64,000 nt of DNA from Candidatus Manganitrophaceae bacterium (GCA_016200325.1 JACQEZ010000008.1:62001-126000); one strand, 5' to 3'; positions 48,827 through 58,752 are shown, numbered from the stretch's first letter. The notes: generated by a model not told the origin, from the sequence alone. Translations and numbers: made by a program.

Positions 48827-50815
48827 GTGAGGAAACGAAATTATCCATTTAAAATAGTCCAATGGTGTCTGACCATTGCTTTGACTATGATCGTGATAAA
48901 CTGTGGTGGGGGAGGCGGACGCAAATCCGAATCAACCCAAGTCCCCAACACTGACACAACATCTCCGACCGTTTCCTCAACCGCGCCGGCCAATGGAGAC
49001 ACACAGGTTGCGCCCAATTCAATCATTACGGCCACCTTCAGTGAGGCGATTGATTCAAATACCTTCTCAAATAACTTCATTGTCAAAATACTCGGAACGT
49101 CGGGAGTGGCATCCGTTTCCGGAACGATCAGTTACATTCCTGACACAAAGACCGTCACCTTTAAACCTGATTCTAACCTAAACATCAATACAACTTATTC
49201 CGTAACACTTACAACAAACATTGAGGATCTGGCAGGGAATAAAATGACCGATCTTTATCAGTGGTCATTCAGCACCGGAGCCGCGATTGACAGTATTCCA
49301 CCTTCTTTTTCTGGAAATGATCCGCAACTGGTCGCTCAGGCAACGAGCACCACCTCCATCTCGCTCTCATGGAATGCCGCTACCGATAATGCAACCCCGA
49401 CAAATCAAATCCGGTATCTCATCTGTCAATCGACCTCTTCAACCGCCTGCAATACCGATCCTTTCCCCCAGACAGGAAGCAGTGTTGTCCTTTATGAAGG
49501 TACAGCCGGAACGCTCACTTATGGAGTGACCGGATTAACCAGCAATACACTGTATTACTTTACGGTCCGGGCAAAAGATCTCGTGGATCTCATTGACAGC
49601 AACACAGCCCAGAAATCTGCAACCACTCCCGGAAACTTTGTCTCGCTCGGAGGAAGTCTCAATGCGATCTGTACGGGTACTCTGACTAAGACCTGCGACA
49701 AAGATGCCACCAGTCCCTCCATTGCTATTGCCGGAAGTACCCCTTTTGTAGCATGGCAGGAAGCGTCGAATGTTTATGTTCGTTCCTTTAATGAGACTAC
49801 CAAATGGTCGACGCCTGTTTCAATAAACAGTGCTGGCACTACCGGACAAAATCCGTCCCTGGCGTTAGATAACGCTTCACCGCCTGGATTGTATCTTACA
49901 TATATTGAATGTGCTGGGAGCAACTGTAATGTCCTCGTTAAGAAGAACATCAGCAGCACATGGAGCTCTCCTATTGGAGATACAATCAGCACCAACAAAG
50001 CTGAAAAAAGCATGATCGCCTTCACAGCCGATAATACTCCTTATGTTATCTGGGCGGAAAAAGACATATCTGGAATAACTCAAATTTATGTCAAACATCT
50101 GGCCGGACAAAATTGGATTTTAGACGGCGCCAGCCTCAATGTGAATCAAGATAGGTTCGGCGCTTCTGCTGCGGCCGAAGGGTCCAATCCCTCAATCGCA
50201 GTCAGTGGTACGACCGTCAAAGCAGCTTGGTCGGAATGTGTGGCCAATACACCTGATTGCCAACTTTACGTAAAGACCTGGGATTCGTCCAATCCTTCCG
50301 TATGGACTCCATCAAACCCGACCTCACTGAAATTTGGGGGTCCTATTGACCCATCCAACCCAAACAATCCATCGCTTGCATATATCAATGGCATTTTGCA
50401 CCTAGCCTGGCATGAACCCGGAAAAGTCTATCTTCGAAAAGATACCGGCGGCGGTTTTGGCTCTGCGGAGGTTATATCGAGTTCGGCGCAGTCTGCGTCG
50501 AACACGCCGGTAAAGGGAACAGCTACATCAACTCAGGTTCCTTATCTCGTTTATGCGGATACCACGTCCACCTCTCCCACTAATCCTCCTTTCCTCTTTG
50601 TAAAGCGATGGAATGGGACTCAGTGGATTACCGAAGGAAGCGGTCCGTTGAATATGACGGGAGGCGCAGGCTCAGCCGCATCGATGAGCTCAGCTATCGC
50701 TTTTTCAGCCGGTACCCCCTATGTTGCATGGGTAGAGACAGGCGCCTGTGCAACTAATTTGTGTCAACAAAGTAATTCAACCAATTCTCAACTGTATGTA
50801 AAACGGCTTCAGTAA
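48827..50815 (+). CDS. large Ig-like/FN3 lipoprotein
   Basis: 662 residues. The signal ends in a lipobox-like VINC followed by GGGGG. Next is a Big_5-type Ig-like domain (about 45-150: SPTVSSTAPANGDTQVAPNS, ITATFSEAID, YSVTLTTNIEDLAGN), a fibronectin-III-like domain (about 160-265: ISLSWNAATDN, YYFTVRAKD), and then 390 residues of repeated strands of the type SPSIAIAGSTPFVAWQE, NPSLALDNASP, TPYVIWAEKD, NPSIAVSGTTVKAAWSE, NPSLAYINGILHLAWHE and TPYVAWVETG. That pattern implies a beta-propeller of about six or seven blades. It is probably surface anchored and adhesive or binding. GTG start after GGCGGAGG. Confidence 0.82.
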   Translation: MRKRNYPFKIVQWCLTIALTMIVINCGGGGGRKSESTQVPNTDTTSPTVSSTAPANGDTQVAPNSIITATFSEAIDSNTFSNNFIVKILGTSGVASVSGTISYIPDTKTVTFKPDSNLNINTTYSVTLTTNIEDLAGNKMTDLYQWSFSTGAAIDSIPPSFSGNDPQLVAQATSTTSISLSWNAATDNATPTNQIRYLICQSTSSTACNTDPFPQTGSSVVLYEGTAGTLTYGVTGLTSNTLYYFTVRAKDLVDLIDSNTAQKSATTPGNFVSLGGSLNAICTGTLTKTCDKDATSPSIAIAGSTPFVAWQEASNVYVRSFNETTKWSTPVSINSAGTTGQNPSLALDNASPPGLYLTYIECAGSNCNVLVKKNISSTWSSPIGDTISTNKAEKSMIAFTADNTPYVIWAEKDISGITQIYVKHLAGQNWILDGASLNVNQDRFGASAAAEGSNPSIAVSGTTVKAAWSECVANTPDCQLYVKTWDSSNPSVWTPSNPTSLKFGGPIDPSNPNNPSLAYINGILHLAWHEPGKVYLRKDTGGGFGSAEVISSSAQSASNTPVKGTATSTQVPYLVYADTTSTSPTNPPFLFVKRWNGTQWITEGSGPLNMTGGAGSAASMSSAIAFSAGTPYVAWVETGACATNLCQQSNSTNSQLYVKRLQ

Positions 50816-50845
50816 ACCTTACCTTCACCCTCTATTTTCCTAAGT

Positions 50846-50871
50846 CGAGGAGAGCCTCTCGGCTCTCCTCG
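50846..50871 (+). terminator. 11-bp hairpin
   Basis: CGAGGAGAGCC, loop TCTC, GGCTCTCCTCG, 30 bases after the lipoprotein stop. The stem is perfect but TTGCC follows instead of a T-run, so it may act with Rho or only protect the 3' end. Confidence 0.55.
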
Positions 50872-50998
50872 TTGCCTTGACATCCATTCGGCAATCGGGT
50901 AAAGTTTTAATCATTGTTGTCGTTCTACAAGTTATGAATTATTCGAATGAAACAGTTACTTCTCCCCTCACAATATCATCGGCGAAAGAGGCTGGGCC

Positions 50999-52699
50999 AT
51001 GGATCGCCCTTGGTTGAAGTATTATGAATCTGCTGTTCCCCCGCACTTGCAGTACCCACCGGTCCCCCTTCATCAACTCTTAATCGATTCGGCACAAAAA
51101 CATCCGGAACAAAACGCCGTCCTCTTTTATGGAAAGGGGATGACCTATCGCGAGCTCGACGCGGAAACCAATCGCTTCGCACAGGCGCTCCTCAAGCTCG
51201 GCGTTCGAAAGGGAGACCGCGTTGCGGTCATGCTGCCGAACCTTCCGCAGTGCGTCATCGCTTATTATGGCGCGCTGAAGGTTGGCGCCTTGGTTGTCAT
51301 GACAAATCCGCTTTATGTGGAGCGCGAGCTCGAGATTCAGCTCTCCGATTCAGGGGCTGAGACCATCGTTGCACTCGATTTTTTCTATCCACGCATTGAG
51401 AGGATCTGCAAAAAGACCGCGCTCAAAAATATCATTTTAACCTCCGTTCGCGACAAGCTCCCTTGGCTGTTGAGCCTCCTCTATCCGATCAAGGCACGAA
51501 AAGAGGGCCAATGGATTCATATCGAAAAGCGCCCTCCGATATACGATATGATGAAGATGATGGATCAGGCTTCCTCGACCCCACCGGAAGTTCCTGTCTC
51601 CGCAACAGACTTAGCGCTGCTCCAATACACCGGCGGAACGACCGGGATTCCGAAGGGGGTCATGCTGACTCATCAGAATCTGGTTGCCAATACGGTGCAG
51701 TGTCGTCACTGGATGCCGATCCTCAGAGAGGGGAATGAGGTTCTGCTCGCCGTTATTCCGTTCTTTCATGTCTATGGGATGTCGGCCTGTATGAACTTGT
51801 CGATTTATCTTGGAACGACGCTGGTTCTGCTCCCACGATTCATCACAAAAGATGTCCTCCATACCATTCAAAAAACACGCGCAACAATCTTCATGGGTGT
51901 CCAAGCAATGTATGTCGCCATCAACAATTTTTCGAAAGTAAAGGAATACGACCTCTCCTCGATTCGGGTCTGCATCTCCGGAGCCGGTCCGCTCCATGTT
52001 GAGGTTCAGCGACAATTCGAGAGTTTAACCGGCGGAAAACTCGTAGAAGGATACGGCCTCTCGGAAGCATCGCCGGTGACCCACGCAAACCCCATTCACG
52101 GCAAGCGCAAAGAGGGAAGCATCGGATTGCCCTTCCCAGATACCGATGCGAAAGTGGTCGACCTCGAAACCGGCACGAAAACGCTCTCGGTCGGAGAGGT
52201 CGGAGAGTTGGTCGTCCGAGGTCCCCAGGTGATGCAGGGATATTGGAAGAAGCCGGAGGAATCGGCCGCAGTTCTGCGAAACGGATGGCTCCATACCGGC
52301 GACATGGCGACGATGGATGAAGAGGGCTACTTCTTTATCGTCGACCGAAAAAAGGATATGATTAAGAGCAGGGGGGAGAATGTCTACCCGCGCGAGGTTG
52401 AAGAGGTCCTCTTTCGACATCCGAAAGTGAAAGAAGCAGTGGTCGTCGGACTTCCCGATCCCTTCGCCGGAGAGCGGATCAAAGCCTATCTGGTTCTTAA
52501 AGAAGGGGAGCGCGCCACCGCTGAAGAGATTCTCAAATTCTGCCGGATCGAGCTTTCCAAATTTAAAGTTCCTCAAGAGATCGAATTCCGGGAAGAGCTT
52601 CCGAAGACGATTATTGGTAAAGTCCTTCGGCGAATTTTAATCGACGAAGAGACAAAAAAATTACAGGGCGGGACACTGAATGCGAAGGAGTCCAAATGA
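50999..52699 (+). CDS. fadD: long-chain acyl-CoA ligase
   Basis: Activates fatty acids to acyl-CoA with ATP, feeding the beta-oxidation genes that follow. 566 residues. Adenylation motifs: YTGGTTGIPKGV (ATP/AMP loop), YGLSEASPV, TGDMATMDEEGYF, DRKKDMIKSRGENVYPREVE, and the catalytic lysine in PKTIIGKVLRR. The assignment to long-chain substrates comes from overall similarity and context. The thiolase start overlaps its stop by four bases. Confidence 0.92.
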   Translation: MDRPWLKYYESAVPPHLQYPPVPLHQLLIDSAQKHPEQNAVLFYGKGMTYRELDAETNRFAQALLKLGVRKGDRVAVMLPNLPQCVIAYYGALKVGALVVMTNPLYVERELEIQLSDSGAETIVALDFFYPRIERICKKTALKNIILTSVRDKLPWLLSLLYPIKARKEGQWIHIEKRPPIYDMMKMMDQASSTPPEVPVSATDLALLQYTGGTTGIPKGVMLTHQNLVANTVQCRHWMPILREGNEVLLAVIPFFHVYGMSACMNLSIYLGTTLVLLPRFITKDVLHTIQKTRATIFMGVQAMYVAINNFSKVKEYDLSSIRVCISGAGPLHVEVQRQFESLTGGKLVEGYGLSEASPVTHANPIHGKRKEGSIGLPFPDTDAKVVDLETGTKTLSVGEVGELVVRGPQVMQGYWKKPEESAAVLRNGWLHTGDMATMDEEGYFFIVDRKKDMIKSRGENVYPREVEEVLFRHPKVKEAVVVGLPDPFAGERIKAYLVLKEGERATAEEILKFCRIELSKFKVPQEIEFREELPKTIIGKVLRRILIDEETKKLQGGTLNAKESK

Positions 52700-53886
52700 A
52701 AGAGATCGCCATTATTGACGGCGTCCGAACACCGATCGGAAATCTCGGCGGGGCGCTAAAAGAAATCACAAACCAAAAAATGGGGGAGTTGGTCGTTCGA
52801 GAAGTATTGAAGCGGACCCACGTCGACCCGGCCCGCATCGAGGAGGTGATTTTCGGCTGCGTCGGCCAATACAGTGACGCGACCAATCTGGCCCGTGTCA
52901 TTGGCCTCATGGCCGGTATCCCGATTACGACACCAGCCTACACCGTCGCACGAAATTGCGCTTCCGGACTGCAGGCGGTGGTCAATGCCTGTCAGAACAT
53001 TCTCTCCGATGACGCCGACATCCAGATCGCCGGCGGGGTGGAGAACATGAGTTTGGCGCCGTTCGTCTCGCGCGATATGCGCTTTGGCCATCGGCTGAAA
53101 CACTCGATGATGATCGACTCGATCTGGGAAGGCTTGACCGACGGCTTCTGCGGACAGATCATGGGCCATACCGCGGAGAACCTCGCCGAAGAATTCAAAA
53201 TCTCCCGGCAAGAGCAAGACAAATACGCCGTGGAGAGCCATAAGAAGGCCTTCCGTGCTACCCGCGAAGGAAGATTCAAGGAAGAGATCGTCCCGGTCTC
53301 GATTCCGAAGAGGGTCGCCGGCAAAGAGGTCACGCCGGAGCTTTTTGCACAAGACGAAGGGATCAACGTCGCCCTCAGCGAGCAGATGCTCTCTCTCTAC
53401 CCGACGATCTTTAAAGAGGGAGGAACGGTGACACCCGGCAACGCCTGTCCGATCAGCGACGGTGCGGCAGCCCTGTTAATCATGTCAAAGGAGAAGGCGC
53501 AAGAACTCAAATTGGAACCGCTTGGCTATATCCGGTCGTATGCTTCCGTCGGCGTCGAGCCGGAGCGGATGGGAATCGGTCCGGCGCTCGCCATTCCGAA
53601 GGCGCTCAAAAAAGCAAATCTCTCCCTCTCGGACATTCAACTGGTCGAGGTGAATGAAGCCTTCGCGATCCAATACCTCGCGGTCGAGCGGGCGCTCGGC
53701 CTGAAACGGGAGATTACGAACGTCAACGGCGGAGCGATTGCGCTCGGACATCCGGTCGGGATGAGCGGCACGCGGCTGATCATTACCGTTCTGAAGGAGA
53801 TGAAGCGCCGGAATCTCTCCCTCGGCGTCGCCTCCCTCTGCGTCGGCGGCGGAATCGGCTCGGCCATGGTGCTGGAGAGAAAATAA
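52696..53886 (+). CDS. thiolase (acetyl-CoA acyltransferase)
   Basis: 396 residues. Catalytic C88 in [13 protein letters not shown] histidine in [13 protein letters not shown] and the second cysteine in LCVGGGIG are present, the full thiolase triad. It cleaves 3-oxoacyl-CoA in beta-oxidation; thiolases of this type can also run as acetoacetyl-CoA synthases. It is translationally coupled to the ligase gene. Confidence 0.95.
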   Translation: MKEIAIIDGVRTPIGNLGGALKEITNQKMGELVVREVLKRTHVDPARIEEVIFGCVGQYSDATNLARVIGLMAGIPITTPAYTVARNCASGLQAVVNACQNILSDDADIQIAGGVENMSLAPFVSRDMRFGHRLKHSMMIDSIWEGLTDGFCGQIMGHTAENLAEEFKISRQEQDKYAVESHKKAFRATREGRFKEEIVPVSIPKRVAGKEVTPELFAQDEGINVALSEQMLSLYPTIFKEGGTVTPGNACPISDGAAALLIMSKEKAQELKLEPLGYIRSYASVGVEPERMGIGPALAIPKALKKANLSLSDIQLVEVNEAFAIQYLAVERALGLKREITNVNGGAIALGHPVGMSGTRLIITVLKEMKRRNLSLGVASLCVGGGIGSAMVLERK

Positions 53887-53972
53887 GAAGACAGCGATCC
53901 GCTTTCAGCCGTCAGCCGAAAACGGAACCTCGTTGAGCTGAAAAACGGACACCTTCATTTCGGAGTGCACTC

Positions 53973-55184
53973 ATGTACATCTACAAAGCAGCGGTGATCG
54001 GCGCGGGAATTATGGGATCGGGGATCGCTCAGGTAATCAGTTACTCCGGGCTTCCGGTTATTTTGAAAGATGTCGATCAAAAGTCGGTCGACAAAGGAGT
54101 GAACGAAATCCGAAAAATATATCAAAGCCGGGTTGACAAGGGGAAGATGACCGCCTCTGAGCTCGATCAGAAAATGATGCTCGTCACCGGCGCCACCGAC
54201 TATTCCGGATTCTCCGACGTCGATATCGTCATTGAAGCGATCTTCGAAGACCTCGACGTAAAACGAAAGCTCTTCCAAGAATTGGAGAAGAATTGTCCCG
54301 AGAGCACGATCTTCGCCAGCAATACCTCCTCACTGCCGATCTCGGCGATCGCGGCCGCGACAAAGAAGCCGGAGAAGGTGATCGGGATGCACTTCTTTAA
54401 TCCCGCCCCGGCGATGAAGCTCGTGGAAGTGATCCCCGGACTCGGCACGTCGCAAGATACGATCGACGATGTGGTCGCTTTTACCGAGAGCCTCCGAAAG
54501 ATTCCGATCCGGGTCCAAGAGTGCGCCGGCTTTTTGGTCAATCGTCTCCTCATGCCCTATTTGAACGAAGCGGCGCTGGCGCTGCAGGAGGGATCGGCGC
54601 CGGCGAAGGAAATCGACGAGGCGATCGTCGCTTTCGGCATGCCGATGGGCCCCTTCACCCTTTCCGACCTGATTGGAATCGATGTCGCTGTAAAGGTCGC
54701 AGACATCTTGTATGACGCCTACGGTCCGCGCGTGACCCCAGCCGAGATTCTGAAGGAATTATATCAAACAGGCCGGTATGGAACCAAAGGAGGCGCAGGG
54801 TTCTACCAGTATAGCGAGGAAAAGAAAGGGGACCTGGAAGGAATCGTCTCGAAAATTCAGAAGCAGACCGGAAAAAAGGGGACCCGCTTTTCGGTCAACC
54901 GGTTGATCATGCCGATGATCAATGAAGCGGTGATCTCCTTGCAAGAAGGGGTGGCAACGGCGGGCGACATCGATATCGCCATGATGGCGGGAACCGGCTT
55001 TCCGCAGGCCAAGGGAGGACCGCTGCATTACGCCGATCAGATCGGAATCGACGTTGTCCTCTCCGAATTGCAAGCGCTGACAAAGGAACTCGGACCGCGC
55101 TTCTGGCCGGCGCCGATGCTCAAGCGAATGGCAATGGGCGGCTACCTCGGCGTAAAAACAGGAAAGGGGTTTTTCACTTACTAG
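53973..55184 (+). CDS. 3-hydroxyacyl-CoA dehydrogenase
   Basis: 403 residues: an NAD Rossmann domain with GAGIMGSGIAQV (9-20), the catalytic His in IGMHFFNPAPAMKLVEVI, then two copies of the C-terminal 3HCDH domain, ending GTKGGAGFYQYS and VKTGKGFFTY. This is the C-terminal part of FadB/FadJ-type multifunctional enzymes without the hydratase half, which is a separate gene downstream. The enzyme oxidises L-3-hydroxyacyl-CoA. The 212 bases to the next gene hold only a loose GTGGGGGC / GCCCCCAC pair (55327-55377). Confidence 0.93.
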   Translation: MYIYKAAVIGAGIMGSGIAQVISYSGLPVILKDVDQKSVDKGVNEIRKIYQSRVDKGKMTASELDQKMMLVTGATDYSGFSDVDIVIEAIFEDLDVKRKLFQELEKNCPESTIFASNTSSLPISAIAAATKKPEKVIGMHFFNPAPAMKLVEVIPGLGTSQDTIDDVVAFTESLRKIPIRVQECAGFLVNRLLMPYLNEAALALQEGSAPAKEIDEAIVAFGMPMGPFTLSDLIGIDVAVKVADILYDAYGPRVTPAEILKELYQTGRYGTKGGAGFYQYSEEKKGDLEGIVSKIQKQTGKKGTRFSVNRLIMPMINEAVISLQEGVATAGDIDIAMMAGTGFPQAKGGPLHYADQIGIDVVLSELQALTKELGPRFWPAPMLKRMAMGGYLGVKTGKGFFTY

Positions 55185-55396
55185 CAGGAACGAGCGATGG
55201 GCTCTGCCAGAGCGAGCGCGGGTTGGACGGTCCTTTCAGACTTTTTTTAGGAATCGGACTTTTTGAACTCCAGATTCGAGAACAACAAAGGCGAGGATCA
55301 GGCGGTGCCTGTCCGAGCCGCGGGGTGTGGGGGCATCGGAGGACCCTTTCTTTGTCACTGGCCGGATGGGCCCCCACTTAAAAATAGGAGGAGACC

Positions 55397-56176
55397 TTGG
55401 CGAACCAGTTCGTCAATTACACCGTAGAAGATCGTGTTGCGACAGTGACCCTCAGCAATCCTCCGGCGAACGTTCTGACGATTCCACTGATGACCGAATT
55501 GGATAAGGTCATCGGCGAGCTGTCCGAAAATGAGGAGGTGAAAGTTCTCATTCTAAACGGGTCGGGAACCCTCTTCGTCGCAGGAGCCGACATCAAGGAG
55601 ATCGCCTCCATCTCCTCATCTCAGAAGGGGGAGGCGCTGGCGCTGATGGGCCAGGGCGTTTTCAACAAGATTGAGCAGATGCAAAAGCCGGTCATCGCCG
55701 CCATCACCGGCTTCTGTCTGGGCGGGGGAATGGAGCTGGCGATGGCATGTCATATGCGGATCGCCGGCGATCGGGCGCGGATGGGCCAGCCGGAGATTAA
55801 CTTGGGAATCATCCCGGGGTTCGGAGGAACGCAACGCCTCACGCGGCTCGTGGGACGGGCGAAAGCGATTGAAATCATCCTCACCGGCGACATGATTAAC
55901 GCCCAGGAGGCAAAAGCGCTTGGGCTGGTGAACAAAGTCGTTCCGGAGGGAGAAGTGTTGAAACAGGCGGTGGGACTCGCCAAAAAGATTGCGTCGAAGG
56001 GGAAAAAGGCCGTTGCGGCGGCGATGGTCGCCATTCAGGAGGGGCTTACGCAACCGCTCTCGCAAGGGCTCGCCTTGGAGGCGAACCTCTTCGGGCAGAT
56101 CTGTGAGACAAGCGATATGAAGGAAGGGATCTCGGCCTTTCTCGAAAAACGCCAGCCCAAATTCCAAGACAAATAG
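55397..56176 (+). CDS. enoyl-CoA hydratase
   Basis: Crotonase family, 259 residues. The oxyanion-hole segments AGADIKEI and GFCLGGGMELAMAC and the catalytic glutamate region QPEINLGIIPGFGGTQRL are intact; it hydrates trans-2-enoyl-CoA. The TTG start at 55397 follows AGGAGGAG at good distance and no ATG is better placed. It is the partner of the upstream hydroxyacyl-CoA dehydrogenase. Confidence 0.93.
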   Translation: MANQFVNYTVEDRVATVTLSNPPANVLTIPLMTELDKVIGELSENEEVKVLILNGSGTLFVAGADIKEIASISSSQKGEALALMGQGVFNKIEQMQKPVIAAITGFCLGGGMELAMACHMRIAGDRARMGQPEINLGIIPGFGGTQRLTRLVGRAKAIEIILTGDMINAQEAKALGLVNKVVPEGEVLKQAVGLAKKIASKGKKAVAAAMVAIQEGLTQPLSQGLALEANLFGQICETSDMKEGISAFLEKRQPKFQDK

Positions 56177-56215
56177 GAATGACAACAGATTGCCAATCCT
56201 TCCACTGGAGGAGAA

Positions 56216-57376
56216 ATGGAATTCAACTTTACCGAAGAACAGGTGATGCTCCGCGATATGGTTCGGAAGTTTACCGACAACGAGATCAAACCGATCGCGC
56301 AGCGGATCGATAAAGAGCACAACGTCGACCTGGTCAAAGAGATCTTCAAAAAAGGGGCGGAGCTCGGACTCTGCGGAATTCCTTTTCCGGAGCAATATGG
56401 CGGCGCCGGATTCGGTGAGATGGGCTACTGCATCCTTCTGGAAGAACTCTCGCACGGCTGCGCCTCGACGACGGTCACCTTCGGCGCCCATATCGGCCTC
56501 GCCGGAACCTCCATCTTTTTGGGTGGGACCGAAGAGCAAAAGCAAAAATATCTCGTCCCGCTGGCGCAGGGACAAAAGATGGGCGCCTACGCTCTCACCG
56601 AGCCGGGCGCCGGCTCCGATGCGGCGAATATCCAGCTTTCCGCCAAGCGCGACGGAGATCATTATATTTTGAACGGAACGAAGCTCTGGATCACCAACGG
56701 CGACATCGCCGACATCGTCGTCGTCTACGCCGTCACCGATCCGGCGCTGAAAGCCCGCGGAGGAATCACCGCCTTCATCGTCGAGACAAACACGCCGGGA
56801 TTCTCCGCCCATCGGATCGAGGACAAAATGGGGCTGCGCGGCTCGGCGACGGCGGAGCTGGTTTTCCAGGAGGTTCGGGTTCCGAAAGAGAACATCCTGG
56901 GAGAAATTGGAAAAGGGTTCGTCATCGCGATGCAGACGCTGGACGAGTCGCGCCTCTCGCTGGCCGCAGGCTGCATTGGCGGCGCCAAGGAGATGATCGC
57001 CATGTCGGTCGACTTCGCCAAGAAACGGGTCGCCTTCGGCCAGCCGATCGCCCAATTCCAAGCGATCCAGTTCATGATCGCCGAGATGAGCGCGGAGACC
57101 TATCTGATGGAGTCGGTCGTTTATCGAACCGCCTGGATGTATGATCAGGGGAAAAAGATCCCGCGCGAAGGAGCGATCTGTAAACTGTTCTGCACTGAAG
57201 CGCTCGACCGGATCGTCGACAAAGCGGTCCAAATCCACGGCGGCAATGGATTCATGGGAGAACACCCGGTGGAACGGGCCTACCGCGACTCTCGGATCAA
57301 CCGGATCTTCGAAGGGACCAATGAAATTCAACGGCTTGTCATCGCAGAAGATGTGATCAAAAAAGGAGGGTTCTGA
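56216..57376 (+). CDS. acyl-CoA dehydrogenase
   Basis: 386 residues. FAD-binding YALTEPGAGSDAANI and LWITNG, QAIQFMIAEM, and the catalytic glutamate in RIFEGTNEIQRL, the arrangement of short- and medium-chain enzymes. It performs the first oxidation of beta-oxidation and passes electrons to ETF, whose genes follow directly. GGAGGAG precedes the start. Confidence 0.95.
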   Translation: MEFNFTEEQVMLRDMVRKFTDNEIKPIAQRIDKEHNVDLVKEIFKKGAELGLCGIPFPEQYGGAGFGEMGYCILLEELSHGCASTTVTFGAHIGLAGTSIFLGGTEEQKQKYLVPLAQGQKMGAYALTEPGAGSDAANIQLSAKRDGDHYILNGTKLWITNGDIADIVVVYAVTDPALKARGGITAFIVETNTPGFSAHRIEDKMGLRGSATAELVFQEVRVPKENILGEIGKGFVIAMQTLDESRLSLAAGCIGGAKEMIAMSVDFAKKRVAFGQPIAQFQAIQFMIAEMSAETYLMESVVYRTAWMYDQGKKIPREGAICKLFCTEALDRIVDKAVQIHGGNGFMGEHPVERAYRDSRINRIFEGTNEIQRLVIAEDVIKKGGF

Positions 57377-57397
57377 GGAGCGACTCCGACCCCGCCT

Positions 57398-58096
57398 ATG
57401 GCTGTTCAAATTGTCGTTCTCATTAATCCAATCCCGGACCTCGGCAAAGCAAGCCTGAGCAAGAGCCAGGCAACCCTCTTTGAAAAGGGGCCCCGAATCA
57501 TGGATCCCTCCGACCGAAATGCCCTCGAATTCGCCCTTCAAATCCGAGAGAAGGGGGGGCAATGGAATGCAGCCGCAGGGAAGGTGACGGTCACTACCCT
57601 TATGCTGGCCCCCTCCGACTGCGAATCGATTCTCAAAGAAACCCTCGCACTCGAGGCGGACCAAGCGGTCCTCCTCTCGGATCCCGCATTTCAAGGCGGG
57701 GATGATGTCGCCGTCGCCGTCGCGCTTGCGCGGGCGGTTTCCAAGTTAAAGGCCGATTTAACCCTCTCCGGCGCCGGCATCGTCGGGCATCGCGTCGCCG
57801 AGGAGATGAAGATCCCGTCGGTGGTGTCGGTCTCCGGAATCACCTTCAACGAAGGACGTCTTCAGATCACCACCGAGGATCGTCCGGGACCCCTCAAGGT
57901 CTCTCTTCCACTTCTCGCCTCCGTTCTCGCCGGCAGCAACACCCCCCGCATCGCCAATGCCATTAAAATCATGAAGGCCGCAAAGCGAGAGGTGTTGAAG
58001 TGGACCCCCGCCGATCTCAACCTGGCCACCGAGGAGGTCGGCCCTGCTGCCTCCGGCATCGCGCGCACACGCTCTTTCCTGCCGGAGAGCGGCTAG
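57398..58096 (+). CDS. divergent ETF beta-like subunit
   Basis: 232 residues of the adenine nucleotide alpha hydrolase-like ETF domain. It opens QIVVLINPIPDLGKASLSKS and has NALEFALQIREKGG, TVTTLMLAP and ADQAVLLSDPAFQGGDDVAVA, matching ETF beta position by position but with KQVPD-type and TGP-type nucleotide motifs altered. A conventional ETF beta is encoded 650 bases downstream, so this is a second, diverged copy. It begins 21 bases after the acyl-CoA dehydrogenase. Confidence 0.78.
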   Translation: MAVQIVVLINPIPDLGKASLSKSQATLFEKGPRIMDPSDRNALEFALQIREKGGQWNAAAGKVTVTTLMLAPSDCESILKETLALEADQAVLLSDPAFQGGDDVAVAVALARAVSKLKADLTLSGAGIVGHRVAEEMKIPSVVSVSGITFNEGRLQITTEDRPGPLKVSLPLLASVLAGSNTPRIANAIKIMKAAKREVLKWTPADLNLATEEVGPAASGIARTRSFLPESG

Positions 58097-58149
58097 ACTT
58101 AAGGTCCATGCGCTGAGAAATTGACGACCGATCGGAAGGTGATATACTC

Positions 58150-58725
58150 ATGAGTGATATCAGGAACGAGGTTATCTGGACGAACATTTTGATTATTGCG
58201 GAGACCGAATCAGGCCGGCTCACCGCAGCGTCAAGAGAACTTTTTGGAAAGGGGAGAGAATTGGCGGACCAACTCGGCGTCTGGGTCATGGTCTATCCCC
58301 AGCCGTTTCCTTCGGATGAAGGAAAAGAGATCTTTTCCTACGGCGCCGACCTCGTTCTCAAAACCGCTCTCCCTTCCACCCTTTCACCCGCAGAAGACCT
58401 TTCATCTGAAGCAGAACAGATTGCCGCGCTGATCGAGACAAAACGGCCGGAGATCGTCCTCTTCGCCGAATCGGACCGGGCCGCTGCGTTGGCGGCACGC
58501 GTCGCGCAACGCTTTCGAACCGGCCTGGTGACCGGATGCACGTCGCTGACGCTTGATTTAACTGAACGGCGCCTCGTGGCGGCTTGCCCGGTTTATCAGG
58601 GGAGACTGATGGAAGAGTCTGTCTGGCCGACGAAACGACCTCAGATCGCGACGCTGGCGCCCGGCGCTTTCCCGGAAGGATTTCCAGATCCCTACCGCGA
58701 GGGAACGGTCGAAACCGTCGGATAG
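58150..58725 (+). CDS. ETF alpha N-terminal-domain-only protein
   Basis: 191 residues that match only the N-terminal domain of ETF alpha: ILIIAETESGRLTAASRELFGKG, then IVLFAESDRAAALAARVAQRFRTGLVTGCTSLTLD and RLVAACPVYQGRLMEESVWP. It then stops where the FAD-binding domain should begin. No remnant of that domain lies in the next 28 bases, so this looks like a stable short form rather than a frameshift. With the preceding beta-like gene it could form an FAD-less heterodimer, an inactive remnant or a regulatory decoy. Confidence 0.72.
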   Translation: MSDIRNEVIWTNILIIAETESGRLTAASRELFGKGRELADQLGVWVMVYPQPFPSDEGKEIFSYGADLVLKTALPSTLSPAEDLSSEAEQIAALIETKRPEIVLFAESDRAAALAARVAQRFRTGLVTGCTSLTLDLTERRLVAACPVYQGRLMEESVWPTKRPQIATLAPGAFPEGFPDPYREGTVETVG

Positions 58726-58752
58726 AATTCAAGCTGTCTATAAGGAGATTGG

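Noticed and set aside
55185-55396. GTGGGGGC / GCCCCCAC pair as a terminator
   Set aside because: Loop of 35 bases, no T-run, and the flanking genes belong to one pathway in the same direction, so termination is not supported.
55616-57694. 692-residue open frame on the minus strand
   Set aside because: It lies antisense to enoyl-CoA hydratase, acyl-CoA dehydrogenase and the ETF beta-like gene, all clearly coding. It has no recognisable domain and reflects G+C-rich codon bias.
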